Assembly: GCA_018883125.1 (NCBI GenBank)
Contig: VEQR01000013.1
Span: 1-51,610 of the forward strand
Length of the DNA: 51,610 nucleotides
Reading direction: 5' to 3'
Source: Candidatus Kapaibacterium sp.
GTDB lineage: Bacteria > Bacteroidota > Ignavibacteria > Kapaibacteriales > Kapaibacteriaceae
Shown: piece by piece, positions 36,332 to 45,006 of the stretch
Layout: each line of letters starts with the position of its first letter
How positions within the stretch are numbered: the stretch's first letter is position 1
Translations under genes and position numbers: made by a program
Notes under the pieces: model-generated
Told to the model about the DNA's origin: nothing
Database searches by the model: none
What the model saw: the letters and a program-made list of their open reading frames with translations, nothing else

Positions 36332-38175
36332 TGTACTCTATTGAACAACGCGACGAACAGCTCGCCAACACAACGGCAGATATCGTCTACGAACTCGGGT
36401 TTGACCGCGCTCCACAGCATCTGGTCTCAGTCCGCATGCGCATCAGTCGCGTTGCCGGATCCGAGCTCACGCTGGTGATGCCATCCTGGTCGCCCGGCAG
36501 TTACAAGATTCGTGACTATGCCGGCTGGCAGGGGAACGTCCGATGCTATTCCGTGAATGGATCGCAGCGTGCCGAGCGCCAATATTCCTGGCGCGACAAG
36601 GCATCAATGGTGATCGACACCGGCGGTGCCGACACCATCGAGGTGGAGTACCTTGTGTACGCTCACGAGCGAACCGTGCGCACCAGTCACGTGAATCGAT
36701 TTCACGCCTTTCTTATGCTCACCTCGATCTGCATGTACGTCGAGGGACGCACGCAGGAGATCCACCACGTGGTGCTTACGCACGATCAGCAGCGGTGGAC
36801 GTCAACATCAACGGCGCTATCGGCTGTGCAAGCCCCCTCTCAGGGACGCATGATCCTGGGGGCACTGAATTACGACATTCTGGCTGACTCGCCGATCGAG
36901 ATCGGTGATCATCGCGTAACGACATTTTCGGCTGCCGGTGCCCTTCACGAAGTAGCCCTGCCAACGAACTATGACCTCGATATCGACTGGCTTACCGAGC
37001 GGGTGAAGCGTATCGTGGAAGTGGAGACCACCCTCTTTGGTGGCAAGGCTCCCTATGACCGATATGTCTTCATCATTCAGGCATATCCCGGTGCAGGAGG
37101 AGGCCTGGAGCATGCCCGCTCAAGCGTGAACGCTGTTGACCCATCGGCGTTGCTGGACAAGTCCAAGGCCATCGGATTGCTGTCGCTCCTATGCCATGAG
37201 TACTTCCACCTGTGGAACGTCAAGCGCATTCGCCCTGTGGAGCTCGGCCCGTTCGACTACACCCGTGAAACCTATACGCCGATGCTCTGGTTGGCTGAGG
37301 GCCTTACGTCGTACTACGACAACCTGCTGGCGTATCGGTGCGGATTCACAACGCAGAAAGAGTATGTCGAGTCGATCTCCCGTGACGACATTGCTAAACT
37401 TGATGATGTTAAGGGGCGGTTCGCGATGTCCACCCGCGACAGCTCAACGCTTGCTTGGTTGAAGTTGTATTTGCAGAGTCCGGATGGATCAAATCGCTTC
37501 CCATCATACTACCTGAAAGGGGGCATCATCATGATGCTCCTGGACGTTTACATCATCGACCATACCGACGGGAAGTACTCACTTGATGATGCCATGAAGG
37601 CAATGTGGAGGCGCTATTTGGAAGACCCGGCCAAGGGTATGACGGAAAGTGAGTGCATTGCGATCATCGAACAGGCAACAAAGGTGCAGGTCCGCGAGCG
37701 TCTTATGAGTTGGCTCGGCGGCACGACTGAACTTCCGTATGACGAGATCTTCCAGGCGGTTGGTTACTCGGTCAAGCGATCTCCCAAGAAGATCGAAGCC
37801 GGCACGTTCGGTGAAAAGGTTCCGGCTGCTGCCGTTGCGCCGACGCCATACATCGGTTGGTCTTTGGCCGATGTGAGCGGGAAGATCATCGTTCGTTCGG
37901 TCGACGACGGATCGCCGGCGCAGCTTGCCGGGGTGGGGATCGATGACGAGATCGTTGCCATCAATGGCATCCGAATTCTGACTCCTGCCCAGGCAGACCA
38001 CGTTCTTGGTGGACGCATCGGCAAGGAGGCCACGCTCACCGGCCATTGTGATGGTCGCGTGTACACAACGTCTATAACGGCAGCCGAGCGGATCGTTCCG
38101 GCCCTCGTTGAAATAGACAAGCCTTCGGCGCGTCAAGTCGAAATGCGTAACCGATGGTTGCAACGGACCCTGTGA
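36331..38175 (+). CDS. M61 family (glycyl aminopeptidase-type) peptidase with PDZ domain
   Basis: This 614-residue metallopeptidase has the zinc motif HEYFH (H289, E290, H293) followed by WNVKRIRP, and the third ligand E323 in WLAEGLTSYYD, as in M61 enzymes. The N-terminal ~190 residues form the family's beta-sandwich (MPSWSPGSYKIRDYAG). The C-terminal ~90 residues are a PDZ domain (VRSVDDGSPAQLAGVGIDDEI, split here at the glycine turn). I see no signal peptide, so it may be cytoplasmic, as are many M61 proteins. Glycine- or alanine-initiating peptides are the known preference in the family; the specific substrate here cannot be inferred. The start overlaps the previous stop, and the next lipoprotein overlaps by four bases. 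Confidence 0.92.
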   Translation: MYSIEQRDEQLANTTADIVYELGFDRAPQHLVSVRMRISRVAGSELTLVMPSWSPGSYKIRDYAGWQGNVRCYSVNGSQRAERQYSWRDKASMVIDTGGADTIEVEYLVYAHERTVRTSHVNRFHAFLMLTSICMYVEGRTQEIHHVVLTHDQQRWTSTSTALSAVQAPSQGRMILGALNYDILADSPIEIGDHRVTTFSAAGALHEVALPTNYDLDIDWLTERVKRIVEVETTLFGGKAPYDRYVFIIQAYPGAGGGLEHARSSVNAVDPSALLDKSKAIGLLSLLCHEYFHLWNVKRIRPVELGPFDYTRETYTPMLWLAEGLTSYYDNLLAYRCGFTTQKEYVESISRDDIAKLDDVKGRFAMSTRDSSTLAWLKLYLQSPDGSNRFPSYYLKGGIIMMLLDVYIIDHTDGKYSLDDAMKAMWRRYLEDPAKGMTESECIAIIEQATKVQVRERLMSWLGGTTELPYDEIFQAVGYSVKRSPKKIEAGTFGEKVPAAAVAPTPYIGWSLADVSGKIIVRSVDDGSPAQLAGVGIDDEIVAINGIRILTPAQADHVLGGRIGKEATLTGHCDGRVYTTSITAAERIVPALVEIDKPSARQVEMRNRWLQRTL

Positions 38176-40277
38176 TACGACCACGCCTCATATCGATCCT
38201 CGTAATCATTACCGGCATTGCCGGGTTTTCGGGGTGCGCGTGGTACGACAATAAGATCACGTACTTCAACACGTACTACAACATGCAGCGCATTCGTGGT
38301 GAAGTTCTCGATGAGTTCGACTACCAGGAAGAGCTCAAGCGGAACCGTCCACGTGTGTTGATCCCCGGCATGGACAGTCTCAAGCTCACCTCCGGTCCGC
38401 CGAAGAATGCCACCTACCAGTTTCTCAAGGCGTTACAGATCGACCGAACCAAGCTGCAGCCGGTGGCTCAGAAGGTGGACTCGATGCTGATCAAAGGCTC
38501 GAAGGTTGTTGGCCTGCATCCCAAATCCGAATACGTTGAAGGCGCACTGTTCCTCATGGCTGAGGCATACTTCTTCCGTTCGGAATGGGTGCCGTCGCAG
38601 CAAAAGTGCATTGAGCTCATTGAGCGCTATCCTGATGGTGAATATTCACCTGATGCGCACATTCTTCTGGCCAAGGTCTACCTGATGCAACGGAAGGTGT
38701 CGCAGGGAACGCAGATGCTCTCGCGGGCCATCGATGTGGCGTGGTATCGGGATAGGTATGACGTGGCCAGCGAGGCATATCGCATCCAAGCCGAAATGGC
38801 CATAGAGGATGGCGATATCGAAAAGGCCGTAATGCCGTACAAGCAGGCTCTGGTTATGTGCGACGATCCGCTGCAGCGATCCAAGTGGCAGATCGAGATC
38901 GCCTCGATCTATTACCGGATCGGTAAGTTCGAGCTTGCTCAGGCGGCATTTCAGAAGGTCCTCGACGATGAAGAGCCCGATGCACTCGGCCAGTTCGAAT
39001 CACTGCTCTACATTGCTTCGTGCCGTGCGCGTTTAGGTCATTACGACGAGGCCAGTGGACTCTATGCGAAGTTGGAAGATCGCAAGGCCTTTACTGAATG
39101 GGCCTCATTCATCCAGGCGGAGCGTTTGTCACTGGATCGACTGCGTCAGGAAAACAACAAAGACAAGACCTTGCTGGCACGCGAGCGTTTTGCCGATACG
39201 TCGTTTGTCGGGAAACCCGAGTTAATGGCCCAGTCGTTCCAAAAGGGAATGTCCCTGTATAAGATCGGCGACTATCCCGAGGCCATAAAGTATTTCGCGA
39301 AGGCCAAGATCATCCGCACGCCGGTCTATGATGTGGCTGGAAAGTACTACACAGCCCTGCGGACCTGGGATGAGTCGAAGCGGAAGGTGCTCATTCTGGA
39401 GCAACATCTGAACGTTGATACCTCGCGTCGAGATTCGATCATGCGTGTGAAGGCCAACGAACTCTACACGATCGGCAGGGTACATGAACAGCTCGATGTG
39501 CAGGACAGTGCTCTTGCATACTATCGACTGGCGTGGCAGGCAAGTGACCCCAAGTCCGAGGATGCCGGACGCTACCTGTTTGCCCAAGCACGACTGCTGC
39601 GCGATAAGGATCCGGATGTTTCCGACTCACTGTTTGAGTACGTCTCGATCACTTGGCCCAGAAGCCCCTTTGCCAAAGAAGCGGCAGCCAGCCTTGGTTA
39701 CACGGCAGATGCGAGTATCGACGATGCTGCTGAGCTGTATGCCTCGGGAACAAAGTTCCGTTTGATCAAGGATTACGCCTTTGCGGCGCGTCAGTATAAG
39801 TCTGTTGCCAGCCGGTTCCCGGAAAGCGATATGGCCCCGAAGGCATTGTATGCACTCGGGTGGATGTTTGAGCGTGACGTACACAAGAATGACAGTGCGC
39901 TGTTCTACTACGGACAGTTGATTGAACGGTATCCGCGCTCTGAGTATGCAAGGGAGGTGCGGGCAAGCGTGGAGTTCGCGCTGGCGAAGATCAATGGTGT
40001 AGAGGTGTCGGACTCTACACTATTGAAGGATCTTGACAAGGACCTTCTCCGCCGCGGTACCGAGCAGGACAAGAACGTCATGCAGCAGCTCATCGACCGC
40101 AACGCCAACGCTTTGCAGGTTTCAGGTCCCAACGCAACAGTTCCTCAGATCCCGGGACTGACCAATGGTGGCTCAATAAATACCATGCTGCAGGATCAAC
40201 TGCGTGATGCTCAGGGCAACGTACTTGGCAAGCGGGACTCGACCAACATTGTGCCCCCGCCGCTGCCGAAGCCGTAG
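38172..40277 (+). CDS. TPR-repeat lipoprotein (possible PorW/SprE-like T9SS factor)
   Basis: The protein has 701 residues from GTG 38172, which overlaps the M61 stop as GTGA; ATG 38154 is in frame but lies inside the previous gene. The N-terminus is a lipoprotein signal with lipobox GFSGC (C22). Just after it comes CAWYDNKITYFNTYYNMQ, similar in spacing to the Cys-(x)n-YHN-TAKYN motif of PorW/SprE, the T9SS periplasmic lipoproteins. The rest is about ten to twelve tetratricopeptide-like helix pairs (AEAYFFRSEW, ALYALGWMFERD, ALFYYGQLIERYP). The last ~70 residues are disordered. It ends the eight-gene operon. A BamD-like or generic TPR lipoprotein is the alternative. Presence next to T9SS cargo genes favours PorW/SprE, but I rate that as inference. 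Confidence 0.8.
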   Translation: MIRPRLISILVIITGIAGFSGCAWYDNKITYFNTYYNMQRIRGEVLDEFDYQEELKRNRPRVLIPGMDSLKLTSGPPKNATYQFLKALQIDRTKLQPVAQKVDSMLIKGSKVVGLHPKSEYVEGALFLMAEAYFFRSEWVPSQQKCIELIERYPDGEYSPDAHILLAKVYLMQRKVSQGTQMLSRAIDVAWYRDRYDVASEAYRIQAEMAIEDGDIEKAVMPYKQALVMCDDPLQRSKWQIEIASIYYRIGKFELAQAAFQKVLDDEEPDALGQFESLLYIASCRARLGHYDEASGLYAKLEDRKAFTEWASFIQAERLSLDRLRQENNKDKTLLARERFADTSFVGKPELMAQSFQKGMSLYKIGDYPEAIKYFAKAKIIRTPVYDVAGKYYTALRTWDESKRKVLILEQHLNVDTSRRDSIMRVKANELYTIGRVHEQLDVQDSALAYYRLAWQASDPKSEDAGRYLFAQARLLRDKDPDVSDSLFEYVSITWPRSPFAKEAAASLGYTADASIDDAAELYASGTKFRLIKDYAFAARQYKSVASRFPESDMAPKALYALGWMFERDVHKNDSALFYYGQLIERYPRSEYAREVRASVEFALAKINGVEVSDSTLLKDLDKDLLRRGTEQDKNVMQQLIDRNANALQVSGPNATVPQIPGLTNGGSINTMLQDQLRDAQGNVLGKRDSTNIVPPPLPKP

Positions 40278-40311
40278 GAAGGGGGCGTGCCATTCCCAGC
40301 TGCGACGCACC

Positions 40312-40617
40312 TTAGCAGAGGATCTGTGTGTGCAGCTCGATCTCTTCGAGAATACCGGACACGCGCAGGCAATCATTGAAGTCGCCATCGAACACAATGG
40401 CCTTGCCGAAGTGATGCACCTCTAGCGTCAGGGCCTCGGCTCGATCCGGCGAACAGCCGGTTGCCTCGATGATCTGGTCGATCACCTCGTCGAACGTGTG
40501 AACCTCGTCGTTGAAGAGCAACACCCTGGCCGAGAGTTCCGTCTCGACCGACTCAAAAAGGTCGTGCTGATGGCTGGGGTCATGCTGCCCCAGAAAAACC
40601 GCGCTGATAATGTCCAT
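40312..40617 (-). CDS. clpS: ATP-dependent Clp protease adaptor ClpS
   Basis: This 101-residue protein delivers N-degron substrates (with bulky N-terminal residues) to ClpAP. The ClpS core is clear: [15 protein letters not shown], then [17 protein letters not shown], then an [10 protein letters not shown] helix. Those include the Asn-Asp-Asp/Glu-type pocket and the conserved His near the N-end binding site. The N-terminal ~30 residues are a poorly conserved tail, as usual. It is transcribed away from the CADD gene, and its stop lies close to the end of the TPR lipoprotein gene on the opposite strand (34-bp gap). No ClpA gene is in the window. Confidence 0.92.
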   Translation of the reverse strand: MDIISAVFLGQHDPSHQHDLFESVETELSARVLLFNDEVHTFDEVIDQIIEATGCSPDRAEALTLEVHHFGKAIVFDGDFNDCLRVSGILEEIELHTQILC

Positions 40618-40645
40618 GTGTACGGCGCGAAATTACGAAATGACC

Positions 40646-40653
40646 TATCTTTG
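40646..40653 (+). promoter_or_regulatory. Bacteroidota-type -7 element before the CADD gene
   Basis: TATCTTTG is a perfect match to TAnnTTTG, located 45 bp before the ATG of the CADD-type gene in the 80-bp divergent gap with clpS. I do not see a convincing -33 TTTG at the right distance, so the call is tentative. GAGGA (40685-40689), eight bases before ATG 40698, is a good ribosome binding site. Confidence 0.4.
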
Positions 40654-40697
40654 CCCTCTGAACACTTGTCTATTCACGCCAACCGAGGACCGTTAAC

Positions 40698-41390
40698 ATG
40701 ACCACGGAAGAATTCCTCCTGAAGCTCGACGAGATCGTCTCCGAGCGCCACATGCTTCAGCACCCGTTCTACCTCATGTGGAACGAAGGAACACTCACGG
40801 TTGATATGCTCCGCGAGTATGCCAAGGAGTACTATCACCAAGTACACCTGTTCCCGACGTACGTCAGCGCCACGCATGCAAACTGCGAGGACATGGAAGT
40901 GCGTCAGATGCTTCTCGAGAATCTTATCGAAGAAGAGCACGGTCCGGATAACCACCCGGAGCTATGGCTCCGCTTTGGTGGTGCACTCGGCGTGAGCCGT
41001 GAGGAAATGAAGGAGCGTCGCTACCTTCCTCATACACGTGAGTCTGTGCGCATCCTGAAGGAGCTGGCCGGACGCAAGAATGCTTATGAAGGTCTTGCTG
41101 CTCTGTATGCCTACGAGTCACAGATCCCAGAGATCTCAACCACGAAGATTGCGGGACTGAAGAAGTGGTATAACCTCGACACCAAGGATGCTCTGGAGTT
41201 CTTTGCCGTTCACGAGCATGCTGATGAGATCCATCGCATCGTAACACGAGAAGCGCTTGTGCGCATGTGCGAAACGGACGAGCAGAAGCAGGCAGCCCTT
41301 GATTCAGCTCGCGAAGCAGCTGATGCCTTCAATCTGTTGCTTGATGGCGTCTACAACACGTGGTGTGCGGAAAAGGCAGCGCTGAACTGA
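40698..41390 (+). CDS. CADD-type self-sacrificing para-aminobenzoate synthase (TenA/PqqC fold)
   Basis: This 230-residue all-helical protein belongs to the CADD family, the chlamydial 'folate-related' branch of TenA/PqqC-like diiron or Mn/Fe oxygenases. In Chlamydia trachomatis CADD cleaves one of its own tyrosines to make pABA for folate. With a constant offset of two, the residues known there are all here. The metal ligands are E79, H86, E140, H172, D176 and H179 (for 81, 88, 142, 174, 178 and 181), the sacrificed tyrosine is Y25 (for 27), and the lysine is K150 (for 152). Visible motifs are HPFYLMW, EEEHGPDNHPE, AYESQIPE and HEHADEIH. Numbering is recalled, not computed. It stands at the head of a short run with a glutamine amidotransferase and nuoL. 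No pabABC gene is in the window, so pABA supply through this protein is plausible. Confidence 0.88.
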   Translation: MTTEEFLLKLDEIVSERHMLQHPFYLMWNEGTLTVDMLREYAKEYYHQVHLFPTYVSATHANCEDMEVRQMLLENLIEEEHGPDNHPELWLRFGGALGVSREEMKERRYLPHTRESVRILKELAGRKNAYEGLAALYAYESQIPEISTTKIAGLKKWYNLDTKDALEFFAVHEHADEIHRIVTREALVRMCETDEQKQAALDSAREAADAFNLLLDGVYNTWCAEKAALN

Positions 41391-41402
41391 TCACCAAGCG
41401 TC

Positions 41403-42311
41403 ATGTGTCGCTTTATCGCTTACATAGGTCCGTCGATCCTTGCCGATGATCTGCTCTACAAGCCGAAGTTTTCGCTTGTAACAGCGCAGACCATGAATGC
41501 TGGTGAGATGTCCGTGTCTGTCAATGGTGACGGGTTCGGTGTGGGTTTCTATGCACCGGAGCTTGACAACGAGCCCTGCGTGTTCCGAAGTATCAAGCCG
41601 GCTTGGAGCGATAACAACCTGAAGAACCTGGCGAAGAAAATTCACTCTCCCTGCATGTTCGCCCACGTTCGGGCGGCGTCGCCGGGATTGGCCGTCGAAG
41701 AGCTGAATTCGCATCCGTTCGCCTGTGGCAAGCTGATGTTCATGCACAACGGCGTGGTAGGGGGCTTCAAGTCCATCCGCCGTAAGCTTCTTCGAATGCT
41801 CAACGATACGGCCTACGACGCGATCCAGGGAAGCACTGATTCGGAACACCTCTTTGGTCTGCTGCTGAATCATATTGCCGATCCGTACGGCCATGTTACG
41901 TGTGAAGAGCTCGTGCAGGCCATGTATGGAATGTTTGCTGATCTGAATACGCTTCTCATGGATTCAGACGTCAGACAGCATTCGTATTTGAACCTTGCTG
42001 TTACCAACGGAACGTGTCTTATCACTGTCCGCTACACAACGAATCCGAACGTTCAACCGGCTTCGCTGTACTACATGCACGGACGCGAGTATCGATGCGT
42101 GGGAGATAACTGCATGATGGAGCAGGCGTATGGAAAGCCAAGTGCCATCGTGGTAGCATCGGAGCCGTTTACGGCCCGTCGCGCTGACTGGATGAAGGTT
42201 GAACGGAACGCGATGATGGTTGTTGATGAGACAATGACCATTGCGTTTCACCATGTTGAGATGGACGTCGAAAAATTAGATTTCGAGACAATAGCCCCGG
42301 AAATCGGATGA
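41403..42311 (+). CDS. Class II glutamine amidotransferase (YafJ-like)
   Basis: This is a 302-residue Ntn-type amidohydrolase. The start MCRFIAYIG puts the catalytic Cys at position 2, which becomes N-terminal after Met removal, so ATG 41403 is well supported. Further family motifs are NGDGFGVGFY, FAHVRAASPG, HPFACGKLMFMHNGVV and DSEHLF. Proteins of this class hydrolyse glutamine or gamma-glutamyl compounds; YafJ-like ones have no known acceptor domain, and none is attached here. It follows the CADD gene by 12 bp, and its stop overlaps the nuoL start (ATGA). Whether it acts in folate or pABA metabolism with CADD is open; the neighbouring location is the only hint. Confidence 0.85.
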   Translation: MCRFIAYIGPSILADDLLYKPKFSLVTAQTMNAGEMSVSVNGDGFGVGFYAPELDNEPCVFRSIKPAWSDNNLKNLAKKIHSPCMFAHVRAASPGLAVEELNSHPFACGKLMFMHNGVVGGFKSIRRKLLRMLNDTAYDAIQGSTDSEHLFGLLLNHIADPYGHVTCEELVQAMYGMFADLNTLLMDSDVRQHSYLNLAVTNGTCLITVRYTTNPNVQPASLYYMHGREYRCVGDNCMMEQAYGKPSAIVVASEPFTARRADWMKVERNAMMVVDETMTIAFHHVEMDVEKLDFETIAPEIG

Positions 42312-44257
42312 ACTACGCAGCCCTGATACCGCTTTTTCCCCTAGTGGGATTTGTGATCGTTGCTCTCTTCGGGCGACGCATCAATAATGAGAAGCTCGTT
42401 GGCACGATAGCCAGCGGGGCCATCCTGGCAAGCTTCATCACGGCGGTATCCGTGTTCATGGGGCTTTCGGCCCATGCACCGGAGGAGCGCTCATTCGTGC
42501 ACGAGGTGTACACGTGGATTGCCACAGGCGATTTCAAGGTGAATATCGCTTATCAGTTCGATCAGCTCTCGATTCTCTTCACGCTGATCATCACCGGAAT
42601 TGGCTTCCTTATCCACGTGTACTCGATAGGGTATATGCATGGCGACAAGAGCTTTCCGCGCTTCTTTGCCTACTTGAACCTGTTTGTGTTCATGATGCTC
42701 AACCTTGTGCTTGCCAATAACATGCTTCTTACCTTCTTGGGTTGGGAAGGTGTGGGCCTGGCCTCGTACCTGCTGATCGGATTCTGGTACGATCGCAAGT
42801 TTGAGGGGACCAATATCACGTGGACCGGTGACGCAGCCATGAAGGCTTTTGTGGTGAATCGGATTGGTGACTTCGGCGTACTTCTGGCAATGTTCTTGTT
42901 GTTCACCAACTTCGGCACGCTCGACTACGCCGCCATCAACAGCAACGCCCAATCTGTCCTGTCCACGGAAAAAGCAACGCTGATCACCCTGTTGCTGTTC
43001 CTCGGCTGCACGGGTAAGAGCGCGCAGATTCCGCTTGGCGTTTGGCTGCCTGATGCTATGGCGGGTCCGACGCCGGTATCAGCTCTGATCCACGCCGCAA
43101 CAATGGTTACATCGGGTATCTTCCTCATCGCCCGTACCAACGTCCTCTTTGCAATGTCGCCAACTACCATGGCTGTGGTGACGGGTATCGGTATTACCAC
43201 GGCACTTCTTGCCGGACTCGTGGGCCTTGTACAGAACGACATCAAGAAGGTGCTTGCCTATTCGACGGTATCGCAACTCGGATTCATGTTCGTTGCGCTC
43301 GGCGTTGGTGCCTTTACTGCCGGCGTGTTCCACGTGATGACACACGCCTTCTTTAAGGCCCTGTTGTTCCTCGGCTCCGGAAGCGTTATCCATGGTATGC
43401 ATGAAGAGCAGGACATCCGCAAGATGGGTGGTCTGAAGAAGTATATGCCGATCACCTATCGGACGTTCCTCATCGGCACACTAGCGATTGCCGGTATCCC
43501 ATTCTTCTCGGGCTTCTTCTCGAAGGACGAGATCCTGTGGTTTGCCTGGCTGAACGGAAGTCCGGTGTTGTGGGGCGTTGGGGCACTTGCTGCTCTCACA
43601 ACAGCGTTTTACATGTGGCGATTGACCACGCTAACCTTCAGCGGTGAGGAGCGTTTTGATCATCATCACGTTCATCCGCATGAGTCGCCGGCAACGATGA
43701 CCATTCCGCTGATCGTTCTTGCCGTGCTCTCAGCCGTTGGTGGCCTTCTTGGAATCCCGCACGTAATCGGTCATGCTCTGCACTTGCCAAATCTTCTCGA
43801 AGGCTGGCTTGAGCCGATCTTCGCCAACGGCCATGCTCTGTTGCCAAAGCACGAAGGAGATCATGCTTCGTTGGAGATCACCCTGATGGCCGTGTCATCC
43901 GTTATTGCTGTTATCGGCATTCTTGCTGCCCGCTCGGTGTATAGCAAGGGTATGGGCACGGCAAATTCCATCGCCGGCAAACTCTCCGCCGGATACAAGC
44001 TTCTGCTGAACAAGTATTTTGTCGACGAAGTGTATAACCTGCTTGTAGCTGGTCCGATCATGGCTGCATCACGCGATTTTCTCTGGAAGATCGTCGATGT
44101 GCTCGCAATCGACGGACTAGTCAATGGATCTGCACGTTCGATGGGTGCATTGTCGGGTACACTCCGAAAAATCCAAAGTGGTGTGGCGCAGAACTATGCG
44201 CTGATCATGATGATCGGCATTGTTGTACTGCTTGGAATGGTACTCGGACCATGGTAG
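42308..44257 (+). CDS. nuoL: NADH-quinone oxidoreductase subunit L
   Basis: This 649-residue inner-membrane antiporter-like subunit of complex I has about 16 hydrophobic segments. Its signature blocks are present: GWEGVGLASYLLIGFWY (with the conserved Trp-Glu), TGKSAQIPLGVWLPDAMAGPTPVSALIHAATMV (split here, Lys and His in the proton path), KKVLAYSTVSQLGFM, and the C-terminal long lateral-helix and closing helix region. The C-terminal ~50 residues are as in true NuoL rather than in Mrp or DabB proteins. No other nuo gene is in the window, so it is separated from the rest of complex I, or is a stand-alone copy. It is preceded by an overlapping glutamine amidotransferase gene and followed by a hairpin that runs up to the SRAP start codon. 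Confidence 0.9.
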   Translation: MNYAALIPLFPLVGFVIVALFGRRINNEKLVGTIASGAILASFITAVSVFMGLSAHAPEERSFVHEVYTWIATGDFKVNIAYQFDQLSILFTLIITGIGFLIHVYSIGYMHGDKSFPRFFAYLNLFVFMMLNLVLANNMLLTFLGWEGVGLASYLLIGFWYDRKFEGTNITWTGDAAMKAFVVNRIGDFGVLLAMFLLFTNFGTLDYAAINSNAQSVLSTEKATLITLLLFLGCTGKSAQIPLGVWLPDAMAGPTPVSALIHAATMVTSGIFLIARTNVLFAMSPTTMAVVTGIGITTALLAGLVGLVQNDIKKVLAYSTVSQLGFMFVALGVGAFTAGVFHVMTHAFFKALLFLGSGSVIHGMHEEQDIRKMGGLKKYMPITYRTFLIGTLAIAGIPFFSGFFSKDEILWFAWLNGSPVLWGVGALAALTTAFYMWRLTTLTFSGEERFDHHHVHPHESPATMTIPLIVLAVLSAVGGLLGIPHVIGHALHLPNLLEGWLEPIFANGHALLPKHEGDHASLEITLMAVSSVIAVIGILAARSVYSKGMGTANSIAGKLSAGYKLLLNKYFVDEVYNLLVAGPIMAASRDFLWKIVDVLAIDGLVNGSARSMGALSGTLRKIQSGVAQNYALIMMIGIVVLLGMVLGPW

Positions 44258-44263
44258 GCGGAC

Positions 44264-44298
44264 TGTTCAGCCCCCTATCTCGAGATGGGTTCTGAACA
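44264..44298 (+). promoter_or_regulatory. Stem-loop ending exactly at the SRAP start codon
   Basis: TGTTCAG (44264-44270) pairs with CTGAACA (44292-44298). Inside, CCC and GGG with ATC/GAT continue the stem after a small internal loop and a bulge, with TCGA as the loop. The 3' arm ends one base before ATG 44299, and no T-tract follows, so this is not a normal terminator of nuoL. It occupies the place of the ribosome binding site; no Shine-Dalgarno is visible. Confidence 0.55.
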
Positions 44299-45006
44299 AT
44301 GTGTTATACGGTTTCCATTTTTGCGCAGACACATGTTATCGAGACTGACCTCGGTCGGTTGTTTGAGGACGCGTCAGAGTTTGTACCGTACGTACACGTC
44401 TCCGGCTTTGCCCACCCCATTCTGCCGATTGCAGCAGGCGAAAGCGATCTGCGGTTGATGCAATGGGGCTTGGTGCCACGCTGGGTCAAGACGTTGGAAC
44501 AGGCGCACGAAATGCAGCAGCGCACCTTGAATGCCCGCGCGGAAACGGCATTTGAAAAGCCATCGTTTCGCGATGCGATTCGAAAGCGAAGAGGACTGTT
44601 ACCTGTAAATGGTTTCGTCGAATGGCGTCACGACGGAAAGCTGAAGATTCCCTACATGGTGCGACTACGGGATCACGAGATCTTTACTCTTGGATGTATC
44701 TGGGAGGAGTGGATCCAACCGGAAACGGGTGAATGCCGTGCGACGTTTTCGATTCTGACAAGTGAAGCGAATATGCTGATGTCGTATGTTCACAATTCCG
44801 CAATGCGCATGCCGGTGGTGATCCCTCGCGAGGACCGCCCTACATGGTTGTTCGCCGAGGACAGAGAAGAGATTCAGCCGCTGATGCGGCCGCTGGAAGA
44901 CGGGTTTCTGGAGGCCTATCCTGTGACGAGAGAAGTATCACGAATCCGCGTGAACACCAACGAGCCACAGCTGTTGGAACCCGTCGGTGAGATCATTGTG
45001 GCATGA
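44299..45006 (+). CDS. SOS response-associated peptidase (SRAP, YedK/HMCES-type)
   Basis: This 235-residue protein crosslinks to abasic sites in single-stranded DNA through Cys2, shielding them until repair. ATG 44299 is fixed because the nucleophile must be Cys2 (MCYTVSIF). The other active-site residues are N78 (LNARAE, E82), E108 (NGFVEW) and H165 (SYVHNSAMRMPVVI), near-identical in spacing to E. coli YedK (N75, E105, H160). The gene ends ATGA, overlapping the thioredoxin-like gene, so they are coupled. A hairpin immediately upstream of the AUG suggests control of translation. No LexA-type box that I can recognise precedes it. Confidence 0.92.
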   Translation: MCYTVSIFAQTHVIETDLGRLFEDASEFVPYVHVSGFAHPILPIAAGESDLRLMQWGLVPRWVKTLEQAHEMQQRTLNARAETAFEKPSFRDAIRKRRGLLPVNGFVEWRHDGKLKIPYMVRLRDHEIFTLGCIWEEWIQPETGECRATFSILTSEANMLMSYVHNSAMRMPVVIPREDRPTWLFAEDREEIQPLMRPLEDGFLEAYPVTREVSRIRVNTNEPQLLEPVGEIIVA

